Assembly: GCF_003254465.1 (NCBI RefSeq)
Contig: NZ_QDFI01000011.1
Coordinates: forward strand, 17,588 to 81,587
From: Meridianimarinicoccus zhengii
GTDB lineage: Bacteria > Pseudomonadota > Alphaproteobacteria > Rhodobacterales > Rhodobacteraceae
Reading direction: 5' to 3'
DNA length: 64,000 nucleotides
Position 1 is the stretch's first letter. Every line of letters begins with the position of its first letter. The notes under the pieces were generated by a model. It was not told the DNA's origin. It did no database searches and was given only the letters and a program-made list of their open reading frames with translations. Below, piece after piece: positions 48,325 to 57,289 of the stretch. Position numbers and translations under genes: made by a program.

Positions 48325-48861
48325 CTATTCGGACGCAGCTGCGATCGCCGGTCGGATCGTGTTTTCCAGAACGCTCTCGGTGATCGGACCGGCGAAGCGA
48401 AGCACCACCGTCCCATCCCCGTCGATCACATAGGTCTCGGGCACGCCGTAAAGCCCCCAGTCCAGCGCCATGCGCCCCGGCCCGTCCGCGCCGATGGCGG
48501 TATAGGGATCGCCCAGTTCGGCCAGGAAACGCAGCGCCTTGTCCGGCTCGTCCTTGTAGTTCACGCCGTAGATCGGGATGCCCTCGTCGGCGAGCTGTTC
48601 CAGCTTCGGGTGCTCCACCCGGCAGGGCGCGCACCAGCTGGCCCAGAAATTCACCAGCTTCACGCCCGGCGCCCGCAGCGCCGCATCGTCGAACGGTGTC
48701 TTGTCGCCAAGCGGCTGCAACGCCACGGGCGGGGCCGGTTCGCCCGCCACCGCGGACGGCAGCGCATCGGGATTCTCGCGGAACATACCCGTGTAGAACA
48801 GCACCGCAAGCCCCGCGAAGATCAGGGGCGGCAGCGCCACCAGCGGGGATACCCTAGCCAT
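48325..48861 (-). CDS. ccmG: Cytochrome c maturation thiol-disulfide protein CcmG (DsbE)
   Basis: Membrane-anchored periplasmic thioredoxin that reduces apocytochrome c before haem attachment, 178 residues. One N-terminal helix (about 5-25) is followed by [16 protein letters not shown] with the CxxC at 77 and 80, and VYGVNYKD-like and [14 protein letters not shown] blocks. The ATG at 48861 overlaps the ccmD stop by eight bases. Last gene of ccmABCDG. Confidence 0.94.
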   Translation of the reverse strand: MARVSPLVALPPLIFAGLAVLFYTGMFRENPDALPSAVAGEPAPPVALQPLGDKTPFDDAALRAPGVKLVNFWASWCAPCRVEHPKLEQLADEGIPIYGVNYKDEPDKALRFLAELGDPYTAIGADGPGRMALDWGLYGVPETYVIDGDGTVVLRFAGPITESVLENTIRPAIAAASE

Positions 48862-49015
48862 CGGCGCGATCCCGGCGGGCTTCCACCGACCGCAGTTCCC
48901 TGCGGACGCGCGCGCCTTCCCGCAGGCTGGCCCAGACGATCCCGCCCAGCAGGGCCACCGACACGACATAGGCCGAGATAACCTCGACCGCGTACTTCCC
49001 AAGTTCCGGCATCAT
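48854..49015 (-). CDS. ccmD: Haem exporter protein CcmD
   Basis: A 53-residue membrane protein that helps release haem-loaded CcmE from CcmABC. It starts [20 protein letters not shown], with one helix (about 8-30), then a basic tail ([17 protein letters not shown]), as in all CcmD. It overlaps ccmC by four bases and ccmG by eight. Confidence 0.9.
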   Translation of the reverse strand: MMPELGKYAVEVISAYVVSVALLGGIVWASLREGARVRRELRSVEARRDRADG

Positions 49016-49776
49016 GCCATCCGCTCCCGGTTCAGCAGGGCCTGAAGACGGCGCCTGCGGATCTCTGTCCGGGTGCGTACCAGCACCAGCGTCAGGAACA
49101 ACAGTACGAAGCCTGAAATGCTCGTGATGAGCGGCCAGTAATAGATGTCGGAAATCGGGTTGTCCTGCGTCACCGTCAGCGATGCGCCCTGGTGCAGGCC
49201 CTGGTTCCAGAACAGCACCGCGTAGCGCGACAGCAGCGCGAAGACCGACCCGACAAGGCACAGCACCGAGGTCAGGTCCGCTGCCGTGTCTGGGTTGTCG
49301 ATCGCGGCCCAGAGCGCGATGTATCCCAGATAGAACAGCCCGAGGATCAGGAACGAGGTCAGCCGCGGGTCCCACGCCCACCACGTCCCCCACATGGGCT
49401 GGCCCCAGATGGCGCCCGTGGCCAGCGCGATCACCGTCATCACAAGCCCCACGGGCGCCGCGGCCTTGGCCGCCAGCGCGCTGACATGGTGGCGCCGCAC
49501 GAGCCAGATCAGCGACGTCACCAGCATCATGAGCCACGCGTTGATGCCCATCAGCGCGGCGGGCACGTGGATATAGATGATCTTGACCGTCGATCCCTGT
49601 CGGAAATCGTCAGGGGTGAAGAAGAAGCCCCATATCAGCCCGACGGCAAGGCACAGCGCGGCCAGCCCGCCGACCCAAGGCAGGGCTGCGCCGCTGACCT
49701 GCATGAACTTTTTCGGATTGGCATATTCCCAAAGCGACATGCGTCGAGAAATAGGCACGCTGTCCTTGTGTTGCAC
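49012..49776 (-). CDS. ccmC: Haem exporter protein CcmC
   Basis: Six-helix membrane protein that presents haem to CcmE, 254 residues. The WWD-type motif is WGTWWAWDPRLTSFLILGLF; conserved His residues are in KIIYIHVPAALMG and LITSISGF-side helices. The start is taken as GTG at 49776, with GGGAGG eight bases upstream; an ATG at 49740 (MSLWEYANPKKF) also fits the family. Confidence 0.94.
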   Translation of the reverse strand: MQHKDSVPISRRMSLWEYANPKKFMQVSGAALPWVGGLAALCLAVGLIWGFFFTPDDFRQGSTVKIIYIHVPAALMGINAWLMMLVTSLIWLVRRHHVSALAAKAAAPVGLVMTVIALATGAIWGQPMWGTWWAWDPRLTSFLILGLFYLGYIALWAAIDNPDTAADLTSVLCLVGSVFALLSRYAVLFWNQGLHQGASLTVTQDNPISDIYYWPLITSISGFVLLFLTLVLVRTRTEIRRRRLQALLNRERMA

Positions 49777-49795
49777 GTCACAATCCTCCCAATTG

Positions 49796-50452
49796 TCAGC
49801 GCAAATTGACGCGGAGCGCCGCCGCCGCCGCGAAGGGCATCAGCGCGGCACAGCCAAGGCTGATCCCGGCAAGCAGCGCCAGCGGCGTGGCGACCGGCAT
49901 CCCCTCGGCTCCGCGGCGGGCAACTTCGGCCCCGAAGATCAGCGTCGGCACGTAGAGCGGCAGCACCAGCAGCGACAAGAGCAGCCCGCCACGGCGCAAT
50001 CCCACGGTCAATGCCGCCCCGAACGCGCCGATCACGCTCAGCGCCGAGGTGCCCAGCAACAGCGACGCCAGCAGCCAGCGATAGCCGGGCACGGGCAGGT
50101 TCAGAAGCACCCCCAGCACCGGCGCCATCAAGGTCAGCGGCAGACCCGTCGTCAGCCAGTGCGCGAAGGCCTTGACCGCGACCGCCCCTTCCAGCGGCAG
50201 GGGCGCCGTCGCCAGCAGGTCTAGCGATCCGTCCTCGAAATCCAGCGCGAAGATCCGGTCGAGCGACAGAAGGCAGGCCAGCAGTGCCCCCAGCCACAGG
50301 ATGCCCGGCGCGATCCGCGACAGGACGGCGGTGTCCGGCCCCACGCTGAGCGGCACCAGCACGACGACGACAAGGAAGAAGGCCAACCCGAGCCCGAAGC
50401 CGCCGCCCGCGCGTGTGGCCACAGCCATGTCACGGCGCAGCAAAGCGATCAC
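49796..50452 (-). CDS. ccmB: Haem ABC exporter permease CcmB
   Basis: Membrane subunit of CcmAB, 218 residues, six helices. Family blocks are [20 protein letters not shown] and [20 protein letters not shown]. The GTG at 50452 overlaps the ccmA stop (GTGA) and gives the standard length; the large open frame upstream is a shadow of ccmA. Confidence 0.93.
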   Translation of the reverse strand: MIALLRRDMAVATRAGGGFGLGLAFFLVVVVLVPLSVGPDTAVLSRIAPGILWLGALLACLLSLDRIFALDFEDGSLDLLATAPLPLEGAVAVKAFAHWLTTGLPLTLMAPVLGVLLNLPVPGYRWLLASLLLGTSALSVIGAFGAALTVGLRRGGLLLSLLVLPLYVPTLIFGAEVARRGAEGMPVATPLALLAGISLGCAALMPFAAAAALRVNLR

Positions 50453-51078
50453 AGGAAAGCCTCGTCGCCCGTCGGCGCGTTGCCGGTGCGCACGCCGCCC
50501 GGCTGCGGGCGGAACGGCGACAGGTCCAGCACCCGCGCATCGGTCAGGCCGAGGTCGATATGGGTCGCCATGATCGCCGCGCCACCGCCCGCCAGATGCA
50601 CCCGCACCGCCGTCTCGAACAGCCCCACGCTGGCCGCGTCCAGCGACACGGTGGGTTCGTCGAACATCCACAGGGGCCGGCCCGTCACCATCATCCGCGC
50701 CAGGCCCAGCCGCCGTTTCTGCCCCGCCGACAGGTTCTGCGCCGCGCGGTCCGCAAGCCCGTCCAGATCGAACGCCGCCATGGCCGCGCCGATCCCGCCG
50801 CCTCCGAACACCTGTGCCCAGAATGTCAGGTTCTCGGTCACGGTCAGCGTCGGCTTCACGCCATCGGCGTGCCCCGCATAGGCGATCACGTCCTCGCCAC
50901 AGGCCACCGAACCCGCCAGTGGCGGCTGCAGCCCGGCCAGCGTGCGCAGCAGCGTCGTCTTGCCCACGCCGTTGGGGCCTCGCAGGATCAGCGCTTGCCC
51001 GGGCGCAAGCGTGAATCCGACCCCCGACAGCACGCAAACCCCGCCGCGCGCGACCGCCAGACCGGACACGTTCAGCAT
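50449..51078 (-). CDS. ccmA: Haem ABC exporter ATP-binding protein CcmA
   Basis: ATPase of the cytochrome c maturation system, 209 residues. Walker A is GPNGVGKTT, the signature [15 protein letters not shown] and Walker [13 protein letters not shown]. The ATG at 51078 gives the usual start ([13 protein letters not shown]). It lies 82 bases after the Mth938-like gene in the same direction. Confidence 0.94.
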   Translation of the reverse strand: MLNVSGLAVARGGVCVLSGVGFTLAPGQALILRGPNGVGKTTLLRTLAGLQPPLAGSVACGEDVIAYAGHADGVKPTLTVTENLTFWAQVFGGGGIGAAMAAFDLDGLADRAAQNLSAGQKRRLGLARMMVTGRPLWMFDEPTVSLDAASVGLFETAVRVHLAGGGAAIMATHIDLGLTDARVLDLSPFRPQPGGVRTGNAPTGDEAFL

Positions 51079-51160
51079 GGGCCGCACCGCATCTTCTGTC
51101 GAAAAACATCCTTGGGGATTCGGGGGCAGACGGCCCCCGCGCGCCGCCGCCGCGCGCGCA

Positions 51161-51520
51161 TCACGCGACCGGCCGCACGGCCAGCCCGACGCGGCGCCCC
51201 TCGGACAACAGAACGTTGTAGGTGCGGCAGGCCGCCGGGCTCGCCATGACCTCGACCCCGATCCCGGCAGCCTCCAGCGCCGCGCGCAGATCGGCGGGGA
51301 TATGTGCGATCTCGGCCCCGGTCCCGATGAACAGCACGTCGACCTCGGTCGCCATGTCCAGCAGCGGCGCGCGGTCATCATAGCCACCCCAGACCGCCGG
51401 GTCGCGCCCCGGGGCCACGATCAGCCCACCCGTGACGACCTTGCCGCCGACCCGGAAGAACCCCGGCCCGTAGCCATCCACCGGCATCCCGTCGCCGAAA
51501 CGCACCTCGTTCAGTCGCAT
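51161..51520 (-). CDS. Mth938-like domain protein (DUF498)
   Basis: A 119-residue protein of the Mth938/NDUFAF3-like family. It has [40 protein letters not shown] and [19 protein letters not shown]. The biochemical role is unknown in bacteria; the mitochondrial relative assists complex I assembly. It follows secF by 18 bases and precedes ccmA, an order I recall as common in Rhodobacterales. Confidence 0.88.
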   Translation of the reverse strand: MRLNEVRFGDGMPVDGYGPGFFRVGGKVVTGGLIVAPGRDPAVWGGYDDRAPLLDMATEVDVLFIGTGAEIAHIPADLRAALEAAGIGVEVMASPAACRTYNVLLSEGRRVGLAVRPVA

Positions 51521-51538
51521 GGTCCCCCCGTTGCGGCC

Positions 51539-52507
51539 TTAGGCCGGATCGTCGCCGAACTGCGTGCCGGGCTCGCCCCCGGTCTTCGACCAGTCACGCT
51601 TCACGCCCAGTTGCAGGACGATGTTCTTCGCCACGTAGAGCGAGGAATAGGTCCCCACCACGATGCCCCAGGTGATCGCGAAGACGAACCCGCGGATCAC
51701 GTCGCCACCCAGCGCCAGCAGGGCGATCAGCGCCAGCAGCGTCGTCCCGCTGGTCATCAGCGTCCGGCTCAGGGTTTCGTTGACGCTCAGGTTCATCACG
51801 TCCACCAGCGGCATGGTCTTGAACTTGCGCAGGTTTTCCCGCAGCCGGTCGAAGATCACCACCGTGTCGTTGATCGAATAGCCGATGATCGTCAGCAGCG
51901 CCGCGATGGTCGCAAGGTCGAACCGGATCTGCAGTACCGAGAAAATCCCGATGGCGAGGATCACGTCGTGGAACAGCGCGGCGACCGCGCCCACCGCGAA
52001 CTGCCATTCGAAACGCAGCCAGATATAGACCATGATGAGCGCCATCGCGACGGCGACGGCGATGAAGGCCGTGCGCACCAGTTCTCCCGACACCTTGGGA
52101 CCCACGGATTCGACCGATGCCAGCACCACTTGCGGGTCGAGCCCCTGCAACGCGGCTTCCACGGCGGCGATGGTGTCGCCGGTGACGCTTTCCTGCCCCT
52201 CCTGCGCGGCAAGCCGGATCATCGCCACGTTGCGGCTTTCGCCGAAACTGGGGTCGAAGACCTCGGTGATGCGCAGATCGCCCAACGCCAGCGGATCGAG
52301 CGCCGCACGATAGGCGCCCACATCGACCGCGTTCGGGCTTTCCGTGCGGATCGAGGTGCCGCCGGAAAAGTCGATCCCGAAATTCAGCCCCATCACCATC
52401 CACGCCACCAGCGACAGCACGACCGCCACCACGGAAATGGCCGATGTGATCCGGCGATACCGGAAGAAATCGTAGCTCGTCTGTTCGGGAACCAGCCGAA
52501 GGCGCAT
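51539..52507 (-). CDS. secF: Protein translocase subunit SecF
   Basis: Membrane component that helps SecYEG complete secretion, 322 residues with six helices. Parts are GLNFGIDFSGGTSIRTESPN, VMALMMVYIWLRF-type helix, and YSINDTVVIFDRLRENLRKF. The C-terminal tail is short and polar. It begins three bases after secD. Confidence 0.95.
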   Translation of the reverse strand: MRLRLVPEQTSYDFFRYRRITSAISVVAVVLSLVAWMVMGLNFGIDFSGGTSIRTESPNAVDVGAYRAALDPLALGDLRITEVFDPSFGESRNVAMIRLAAQEGQESVTGDTIAAVEAALQGLDPQVVLASVESVGPKVSGELVRTAFIAVAVAMALIMVYIWLRFEWQFAVGAVAALFHDVILAIGIFSVLQIRFDLATIAALLTIIGYSINDTVVIFDRLRENLRKFKTMPLVDVMNLSVNETLSRTLMTSGTTLLALIALLALGGDVIRGFVFAITWGIVVGTYSSLYVAKNIVLQLGVKRDWSKTGGEPGTQFGDDPA

Positions 52508-52510
52508 CGC

Positions 52511-54178
52511 TCAGACCTCGATCGTTTTGGGGCGGGCGCGGTCGAACCACGTCACCATGATGAGCCGCGTCACGAAGATCGCGGTGAAGACCGAGGTGAT
52601 GATGCCCAGCCCCAGCGTCACCGCGAAGCCGCGCACAGGCCCGGACCCGAGCGTGAACAGGATCGCCGCGATCAGGAAGGTGGTGATGTTCGCGTCGAGG
52701 ATCGCGGACAGCGCCTTCTCATACCCCTGCTCGATCGCACGGGCGGGGCCACGCGCCGTGCGCAATTCCTCGCGGATGCGTTCGAATACCAGAACGTTGG
52801 CATCCACCGCCATCCCGATGGTCAGCACGATCCCCGCGATGCCGGGCAGGGTCAGGGTCGCCCCGATCAGCGACAGAAGCCCGAAGATCAGCGCCACGTT
52901 CATGACCAGCGCCACGTTGGCGAACAGGCCGAACAACCCGTAACTGAGTCCCATGAACACCAGCACCGCGACGAAGGCCACGATGCACGCAAGCGCCCCG
53001 GCCTCGATGCTGTCCTGCCCCAGTTCCGGGCCGATGGTGCGTTCTTCCAGGAAGATCAGTTCCGCCGGCAGCGCACCCGCCCGCAGCAGCACGGCAAGCT
53101 GCGTGCTGTCTTCAACCGTGAAGCGCCCGGTGATGATGCCCGATCCGCCGGGAATGTGGCTCTGGATCGTGGGGGCGCTGATGACCTCGTCATCGAGCAC
53201 GATGGCGAAGGGGCTGCCGATGTTTTCCGCAGTGTAATCGCCGAACTTGCGGGCACCCGTGGGGTTGAAGCGGAAGTTGACCGCCGGGCGGCCGTTCTGG
53301 TCAAAGGCGGGCTGGGCATCGGTCAACTCCTCGCCCGACACGACGACGCGATCCTCGATCACGTAGAACACGCCCTGCTCGTCGAGAGACGGAAGGATCA
53401 CGTTGCCCGGCCCCGGACTGGCCCCCGGGTCGGTCGTGCGGCTGACGACCGGCTGGAAGGTGAGCCGCGCCGTGGTGCCGATCAGCGCCTTCAGTTCCGC
53501 GGCGGACCCGATGCCGGGCACCTGAATCAGGATGCGTGTTTCGCCCTGCCGCTGGATCGTGGGTTCGCGGGTGCCGACCTCGTCCACGCGGCGGCGGATA
53601 ATCTCCAGGCTCTGCTGGATCGCGCGGTTGTCCGTCGCCTGCCGTTCGGCCTCGGACAGGGCCACGACCAGCAGATCGCCCTCGCCGCGCACCTCGATAT
53701 CCGAAGCCCCTGCGCCGGTCAGCGACACGATGGGACGCGACAGATCGCGGACGACGGCTACGGCGCGGTCCATGCCATCGGCGTTGCCGATACGCACATG
53801 CAGCTCGCCCGCCGGGCCGTCGACCCGCCGGATCGGCCCCACGGCATCGCGTTCCGCCCGCAGCGCGTTGCGTACATCGGGCCATAGCCCGCGCATCCGG
53901 TCTTCGTAGACATCGGCGACCTGCACTTCGGCCAGCAGATGCGCCCCGCCGCGCAGGTCCAGCCCAAGGTTCACCAGCCCCGAGGGAAGGAAGGACGGCC
54001 AGCGGCCCAGATCGGCGGATAACTCGGGCGTTTCCGCCCCGGTGCTTTCGACCACGCGCGCGGCGTCATTATGGGTCTCGACACGGCTGTAGAACAGGTT
54101 CGGCATGGCCAGAAGCAGCCCGCAGGCCACCAGACCCCAGATCACGACCCGTTTCCAGATGGGAATTTGCAGCATCAC
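52511..54178 (-). CDS. secD: Protein translocase subunit SecD
   Basis: Partner of SecF, 555 residues. A first helix (about 8-28) is followed by LGLDLRGGAHLLAEVQV, a large periplasmic domain (about 60-375) with GRPAVNFRFNPTGARKFGDY, and five more helices with VLTIGMAVDANVLVFERIRE. It lies 66 bases after yajC. Confidence 0.95.
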   Translation of the reverse strand: MMLQIPIWKRVVIWGLVACGLLLAMPNLFYSRVETHNDAARVVESTGAETPELSADLGRWPSFLPSGLVNLGLDLRGGAHLLAEVQVADVYEDRMRGLWPDVRNALRAERDAVGPIRRVDGPAGELHVRIGNADGMDRAVAVVRDLSRPIVSLTGAGASDIEVRGEGDLLVVALSEAERQATDNRAIQQSLEIIRRRVDEVGTREPTIQRQGETRILIQVPGIGSAAELKALIGTTARLTFQPVVSRTTDPGASPGPGNVILPSLDEQGVFYVIEDRVVVSGEELTDAQPAFDQNGRPAVNFRFNPTGARKFGDYTAENIGSPFAIVLDDEVISAPTIQSHIPGGSGIITGRFTVEDSTQLAVLLRAGALPAELIFLEERTIGPELGQDSIEAGALACIVAFVAVLVFMGLSYGLFGLFANVALVMNVALIFGLLSLIGATLTLPGIAGIVLTIGMAVDANVLVFERIREELRTARGPARAIEQGYEKALSAILDANITTFLIAAILFTLGSGPVRGFAVTLGLGIITSVFTAIFVTRLIMVTWFDRARPKTIEV

Positions 54179-54218
54179 GCCTCCGCGGCACGCAGCGGGG
54201 CCGCATGACCCCGACGAG

Positions 54219-54238
54219 GTCCCCGCCTGCGCGGGGAC
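54219..54238. repeat. Palindromic unit between yajC and secD
   Basis: GTCCCCGC-CTGC-GCGGGGAC is an exact eight-pair hairpin with a four-base loop. It lies in the 66-base yajC-secD gap inside an operon and has no T-run. Short palindromes of this type recur between genes in many alphaproteobacteria; only one copy is evident here, so the repeat call is tentative. Confidence 0.45.
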
Positions 54239-54244
54239 GGGACA

Positions 54245-54598
54245 TCACTTCGCCGGTTCGGTCTTGCTCAGAACCTGCGCGATGGTGCTCTGCACGACGC
54301 GGACCTTTACGTTCTCGGCCAGTTCGACCTCGATCTCGTTGTCTTCCTTGACCTTCGTGACCTTGCCGATCAGCCCGCCCTGGGTCACGATCTGGTCGCC
54401 CCGACGCAGGGCCGCCACCATCTTCTGGTGTTCCTTCACCTTCTTCTGCTGCGGCCGGATCAGCAGGAAATACATGATCGCGAAGATCAGGATCAGCGGC
54501 ACGAAGCTGGTGAAAGCCGCCATCGGGTCGCCGGCCTGCGCCATCGCGGGCGCGGCAAGCAGAACAAGCGGAAGGGCTAGAACAGGGGTCGATCGCAT
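54245..54598 (-). CDS. yajC: Preprotein translocase subunit YajC
   Basis: Small membrane protein linked to SecDF, 117 residues. One helix (about 32-52, FVPLILIFAIMYFLLIRPQQ) is followed by KKVKEHQKMVAALRRGDQIV and TQGGLIGKVTKVKEDNEIEV. The N-terminal 22 residues look like a signal peptide (LALPLVLLAAPAMAQA). First gene of the sec-ccm block. Confidence 0.94.
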   Translation of the reverse strand: MRSTPVLALPLVLLAAPAMAQAGDPMAAFTSFVPLILIFAIMYFLLIRPQQKKVKEHQKMVAALRRGDQIVTQGGLIGKVTKVKEDNEIEVELAENVKVRVVQSTIAQVLSKTEPAK

Positions 54599-54644
54599 CG
54601 GGTATCCTCGTGTGACGGGGGCTGGCCCCTCTCAATTGGCGCGC

Positions 54645-54673
54645 ACCCTAGGGCCGGTGCCGGGATAAGGCAA
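54645..54673 (-). promoter_or_regulatory. Possible promoter of the yajC-sec-ccm block
   Basis: On the minus strand TTGCCT (54668-54673) and TAGGGT (54645-54650) are 17 bases apart, 47 bases before yajC. The -10 is weak, so this is a candidate only. Confidence 0.3.
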
Positions 54674-54725
54674 GCAGACCGCCCGTGCGCACTTCGGGTC
54701 AGATAGGGGCGATGCCGCCGGCGCG

Positions 54726-55949
54726 CTACCCACCCGGGGCGCGCACGCCATCATGGGCCAGAACCGGCGCGATCCCCTCGCCTGTCAGCCGTGCATGGGA
54801 CTGGATGGCGAAGCGGTCGGTCATGCCCGCGATATAATCGCACACGATCCGCGCCAGCGCGGTCTCGTTCCGCGCCTCTGCCACGTCCTTGCGCCACTGT
54901 TTCGGCATCAGGTCGGGCCGGTCCATCAGCAGCGGGAACAGTTCCATCACCACCTGCGTCACCTCCGCCCGCATCTTCACCACGTCGGGCGCCCGATACA
55001 TGCGGTGAAACAGGAAGTCGCGGATCACCTTCAGATCCCGCCAGACGGGATCGGAAAACCGCACCATCGCCCGACCCGCGCCGCGCACATCGGCAGGGCT
55101 TTGCGGGTTTAGTTCCGCAAGACGTGCGCGGGCCTGCGCGATCACGTCTTCCACCAGAAGACCGAAGAACCGCCGCAGCGCCTCGTGCCGCCTGCGATAG
55201 TAGTTCAGATCGACATAGCGCCGGTCCACCGCCGCGAAGCAGGCATCCAGCAGCGGCAGCTTGGCCAGTTCGTCGGTGGAAAACAGCTCCGCCCGCAGCC
55301 CGTCATGCAGGTCATGGCTGTTATAGGCGATATCGTCCGACAGGGCCGCCACCTGCGCCTCCAGCCCCGCGTGGGTGTGCAGTTCCAGGTCGTGCCGCGC
55401 GGTGTATTCGGCCAGCGCGTAATGCAACTCGCCCGACCCGTCGGCGGCCAGCAGCGGGCCGTTATGCTTGGCGAGCCCCTCTAGCGTTTCCCATGTCAGG
55501 TTCAGACCGTCGAAATCCGCGTAATGCCGTTCGAGCGAGGTGACGATCCGCACCGCCTGCGCGTTGTGATCGAAGCCGCCATGGGGCGCCATCAGCACGT
55601 TCAGCGCGTCCTCGCCCGTATGCCCGAAGGGCGGGTGGCCGAGATCGTGCGCCAGCGCGACCGCTTCGGCCAGCGCCTCGTTCAGGCCCAGAACGCCGGC
55701 AATGGTGCGCGCGACCTGCGCGACCTCGATCGAATGGGTCAGGCGGGTGCGAAAATAATCGCCCTCGTGTTCGATGAAGACCTGTGTCTTGTGCTTGAGC
55801 CGCCGAAAGGCGCTGGCATGGATGATCCGGTCGCGGTCACGCTGAAACGCGCTGCGAAACGTGCTCTCGTCCTCGGGGAACAGCCGCCCGCGACTTGTGG
55901 CCGGATCGCAGGCATAGGGCATCGGCGTCGGCGCCGGTATCGGGGGCAT
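54726..55949 (-). CDS. dgt: dGTPase-like deoxynucleoside triphosphohydrolase
   Basis: HD-domain hydrolase that splits dNTPs into nucleoside and triphosphate, 407 residues. Metal ligands are in RTRLTHSIEVAQVARTIAG and ALAHDLGHPPFGHTGEDALN. Further family parts are GGFDHNAQAVRIVTSLERHY and DDIAYNSHDLHDGLR. It is transcribed away from the Fe-S gene. An ATG at 55920 within the Pro-rich N terminus is also possible. Confidence 0.92.
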   Translation of the reverse strand: MPPIPAPTPMPYACDPATSRGRLFPEDESTFRSAFQRDRDRIIHASAFRRLKHKTQVFIEHEGDYFRTRLTHSIEVAQVARTIAGVLGLNEALAEAVALAHDLGHPPFGHTGEDALNVLMAPHGGFDHNAQAVRIVTSLERHYADFDGLNLTWETLEGLAKHNGPLLAADGSGELHYALAEYTARHDLELHTHAGLEAQVAALSDDIAYNSHDLHDGLRAELFSTDELAKLPLLDACFAAVDRRYVDLNYYRRRHEALRRFFGLLVEDVIAQARARLAELNPQSPADVRGAGRAMVRFSDPVWRDLKVIRDFLFHRMYRAPDVVKMRAEVTQVVMELFPLLMDRPDLMPKQWRKDVAEARNETALARIVCDYIAGMTDRFAIQSHARLTGEGIAPVLAHDGVRAPGG

Positions 55950-56029
55950 GGCAGCGGCCTTTGGCTTGTTGCACGCGCGTCGCCTGCATATATTCGTCCC
56001 AACGCAATGACAAACGCTCTGGAGCCGAT

Positions 56030-56362
56030 ATGGACCTGACCCTGCCCCCGAAGGTCACGCCGCGCGCCTTTGCCCGGCTGGCCGAGATCAACGACGCAAC
56101 CGACACGCCCAAGGCGCTGCGCGTCGCGGTCGAAGGCGGCGGCTGTTCGGGCTTTCAGTACGACATCCGGCTCGACGATCCGGCCGATGACGACATGGTG
56201 ATCGAAGGGGATGGCCAGCGCGTGGTGGTCGATGCCACGTCGCTGCCGTTCCTGGAAAACGCCGTGATCGACTTCACCGAGGAGCTGATCGGCGCCCGTT
56301 TCACGGTCGAGAACCCGAACGCGTCGTCAAGCTGCGGCTGCGGGGTCAGCTTCTCGATGTGA
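56030..56362 (+). CDS. erpA: A-type iron-sulfur cluster insertion protein
   Basis: Carrier that delivers Fe-S clusters to target proteins, 110 residues. The three Cys ligands are Cys39 in GGGCSGFQYDI and Cys102 and Cys104 in SSCGCGVSF. The ATG has GGAG six bases upstream. The family includes ErpA, IscA and SufA; with no isc or suf genes nearby I prefer ErpA. Confidence 0.88.
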   Translation: MDLTLPPKVTPRAFARLAEINDATDTPKALRVAVEGGGCSGFQYDIRLDDPADDDMVIEGDGQRVVVDATSLPFLENAVIDFTEELIGARFTVENPNASSSCGCGVSFSM

Positions 56363-56367
56363 TCGGG

Positions 56368-56445
56368 TCAGATTCCCGGCACGATCGGCACGCCCCCGCA
56401 GGCACCGAGGATGGTCAGAACGGCGAGGGTAAGGGCGATGCGCAT
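56368..56445 (-). CDS. 25-residue lipoprotein
   Basis: A very small gene missed by length cut-offs. It starts MRIALTLAVLTILGACGG: a signal peptide with lipobox ILGAC, so Cys16 would be lipidated, leaving a mature peptide of only ten residues (CGGVPIVPGI). AAAGGA lies about seven bases before the ATG. The stop lies six bases past the convergent Fe-S gene. It recalls small entericidin-like lipoproteins, but the sequence after the Cys is different. Confidence 0.65.
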   Translation of the reverse strand: MRIALTLAVLTILGACGGVPIVPGI

Positions 56446-56527
56446 CAGGCGATCCTTTCTGGTTGTTCGCCCACGCTAACGGGGGCGCCGCGGGATGGAA
56501 AGCGGCAAGCGACCGGGATCAGGCACC

Positions 56528-57289
56528 ATGCTCGATAAGCTCGCCGAGGCGGGCTTCGACATCGCCACCCGCAATCACGCGCTCGCCATCCTGCAAGGCG
56601 ACTTCCCCGAGGTGCTGCCGGAACTCGCCAACGCATTGACCGATTTCCGTATCCCCGCGCGGGACATCATTCGCAGCGGCGGCGGGCAGGCTGCAAGCAC
56701 GATGCGGCTGCGCGATGCGCTCTATGCGCGAGGCTGGAACAAGCACGAATTCGTCACACGCACGATTGTCGATGGCGTGGAGCGCGAGGCGAAATCCCAT
56801 GAGATCGACCATGTGCGCCGGGCCGCGGCAGGCACCATCGCGCTGGAAATCGAATGGAACAACAAGGACCCGTTCTTCGACCGGGACCTGGAGAATTTCC
56901 ACCGCCGGCACGCGCAGGGGGCGATTTCCATGGGCGTGCTCATCACGCGCGGGGCGGAATTGCAGGCGGCGCTGACGGGGATCGTTGAACGGACCGTGGC
57001 CGAGGCAGGCATCACCGACCAGTCGGACCTCACGGCCTGGGGCATGAAGACCCGCACCGACCGGCAGCGCGGCAAGCTGGGGCGGTTGACCGAACAGGGC
57101 ACCCCCTTCGCGGCAGCTTTCGCGAAATCCTTCGTGGCGGACAAGTTCGGCACAGCGACCACGCACTGGACCAAGCTGCGCGACCGGATCGACCGGGGCG
57201 TGGGCAATCCCTGCCCGCTCCTGCTTCTTGGCCTGCCGCCCGGCTGCGTGACCAGCTATTCGGCGGCGACTGACGAATTGAACGGATAG
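56528..57289 (+). CDS. BglII-like type II restriction endonuclease
   Basis: A 253-residue DNA endonuclease. The likely catalytic region is HEID (91-94) and ALEIEWNNKDPFFDRDLENF (105-124), a BglII-type variant of PD-(D/E)xK. Other parts are MGVLITRGAELQAAL and LLLLGLPPGCVTSYSA. I choose the ATG at 56528; a start at 56495 lacks a ribosome binding site. Its last 34 bases overlap the 3' end of the methyltransferase on the other strand. The recognition sequence is not known. Confidence 0.8.
   Translation: MLDKLAEAGFDIATRNHALAILQGDFPEVLPELANALTDFRIPARDIIRSGGGQAASTMRLRDALYARGWNKHEFVTRTIVDGVEREAKSHEIDHVRRAAAGTIALEIEWNNKDPFFDRDLENFHRRHAQGAISMGVLITRGAELQAALTGIVERTVAEAGITDQSDLTAWGMKTRTDRQRGKLGRLTEQGTPFAAAFAKSFVADKFGTATTHWTKLRDRIDRGVGNPCPLLLLGLPPGCVTSYSAATDELNG

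Noticed and set aside
56528..57289. AGATCT as the target of the BglII-like enzyme
   Set aside because: Family likeness does not fix specificity, and AGATCT occurs in the window (for example 13875-13880 and 14374-14379), so no avoidance can be argued.
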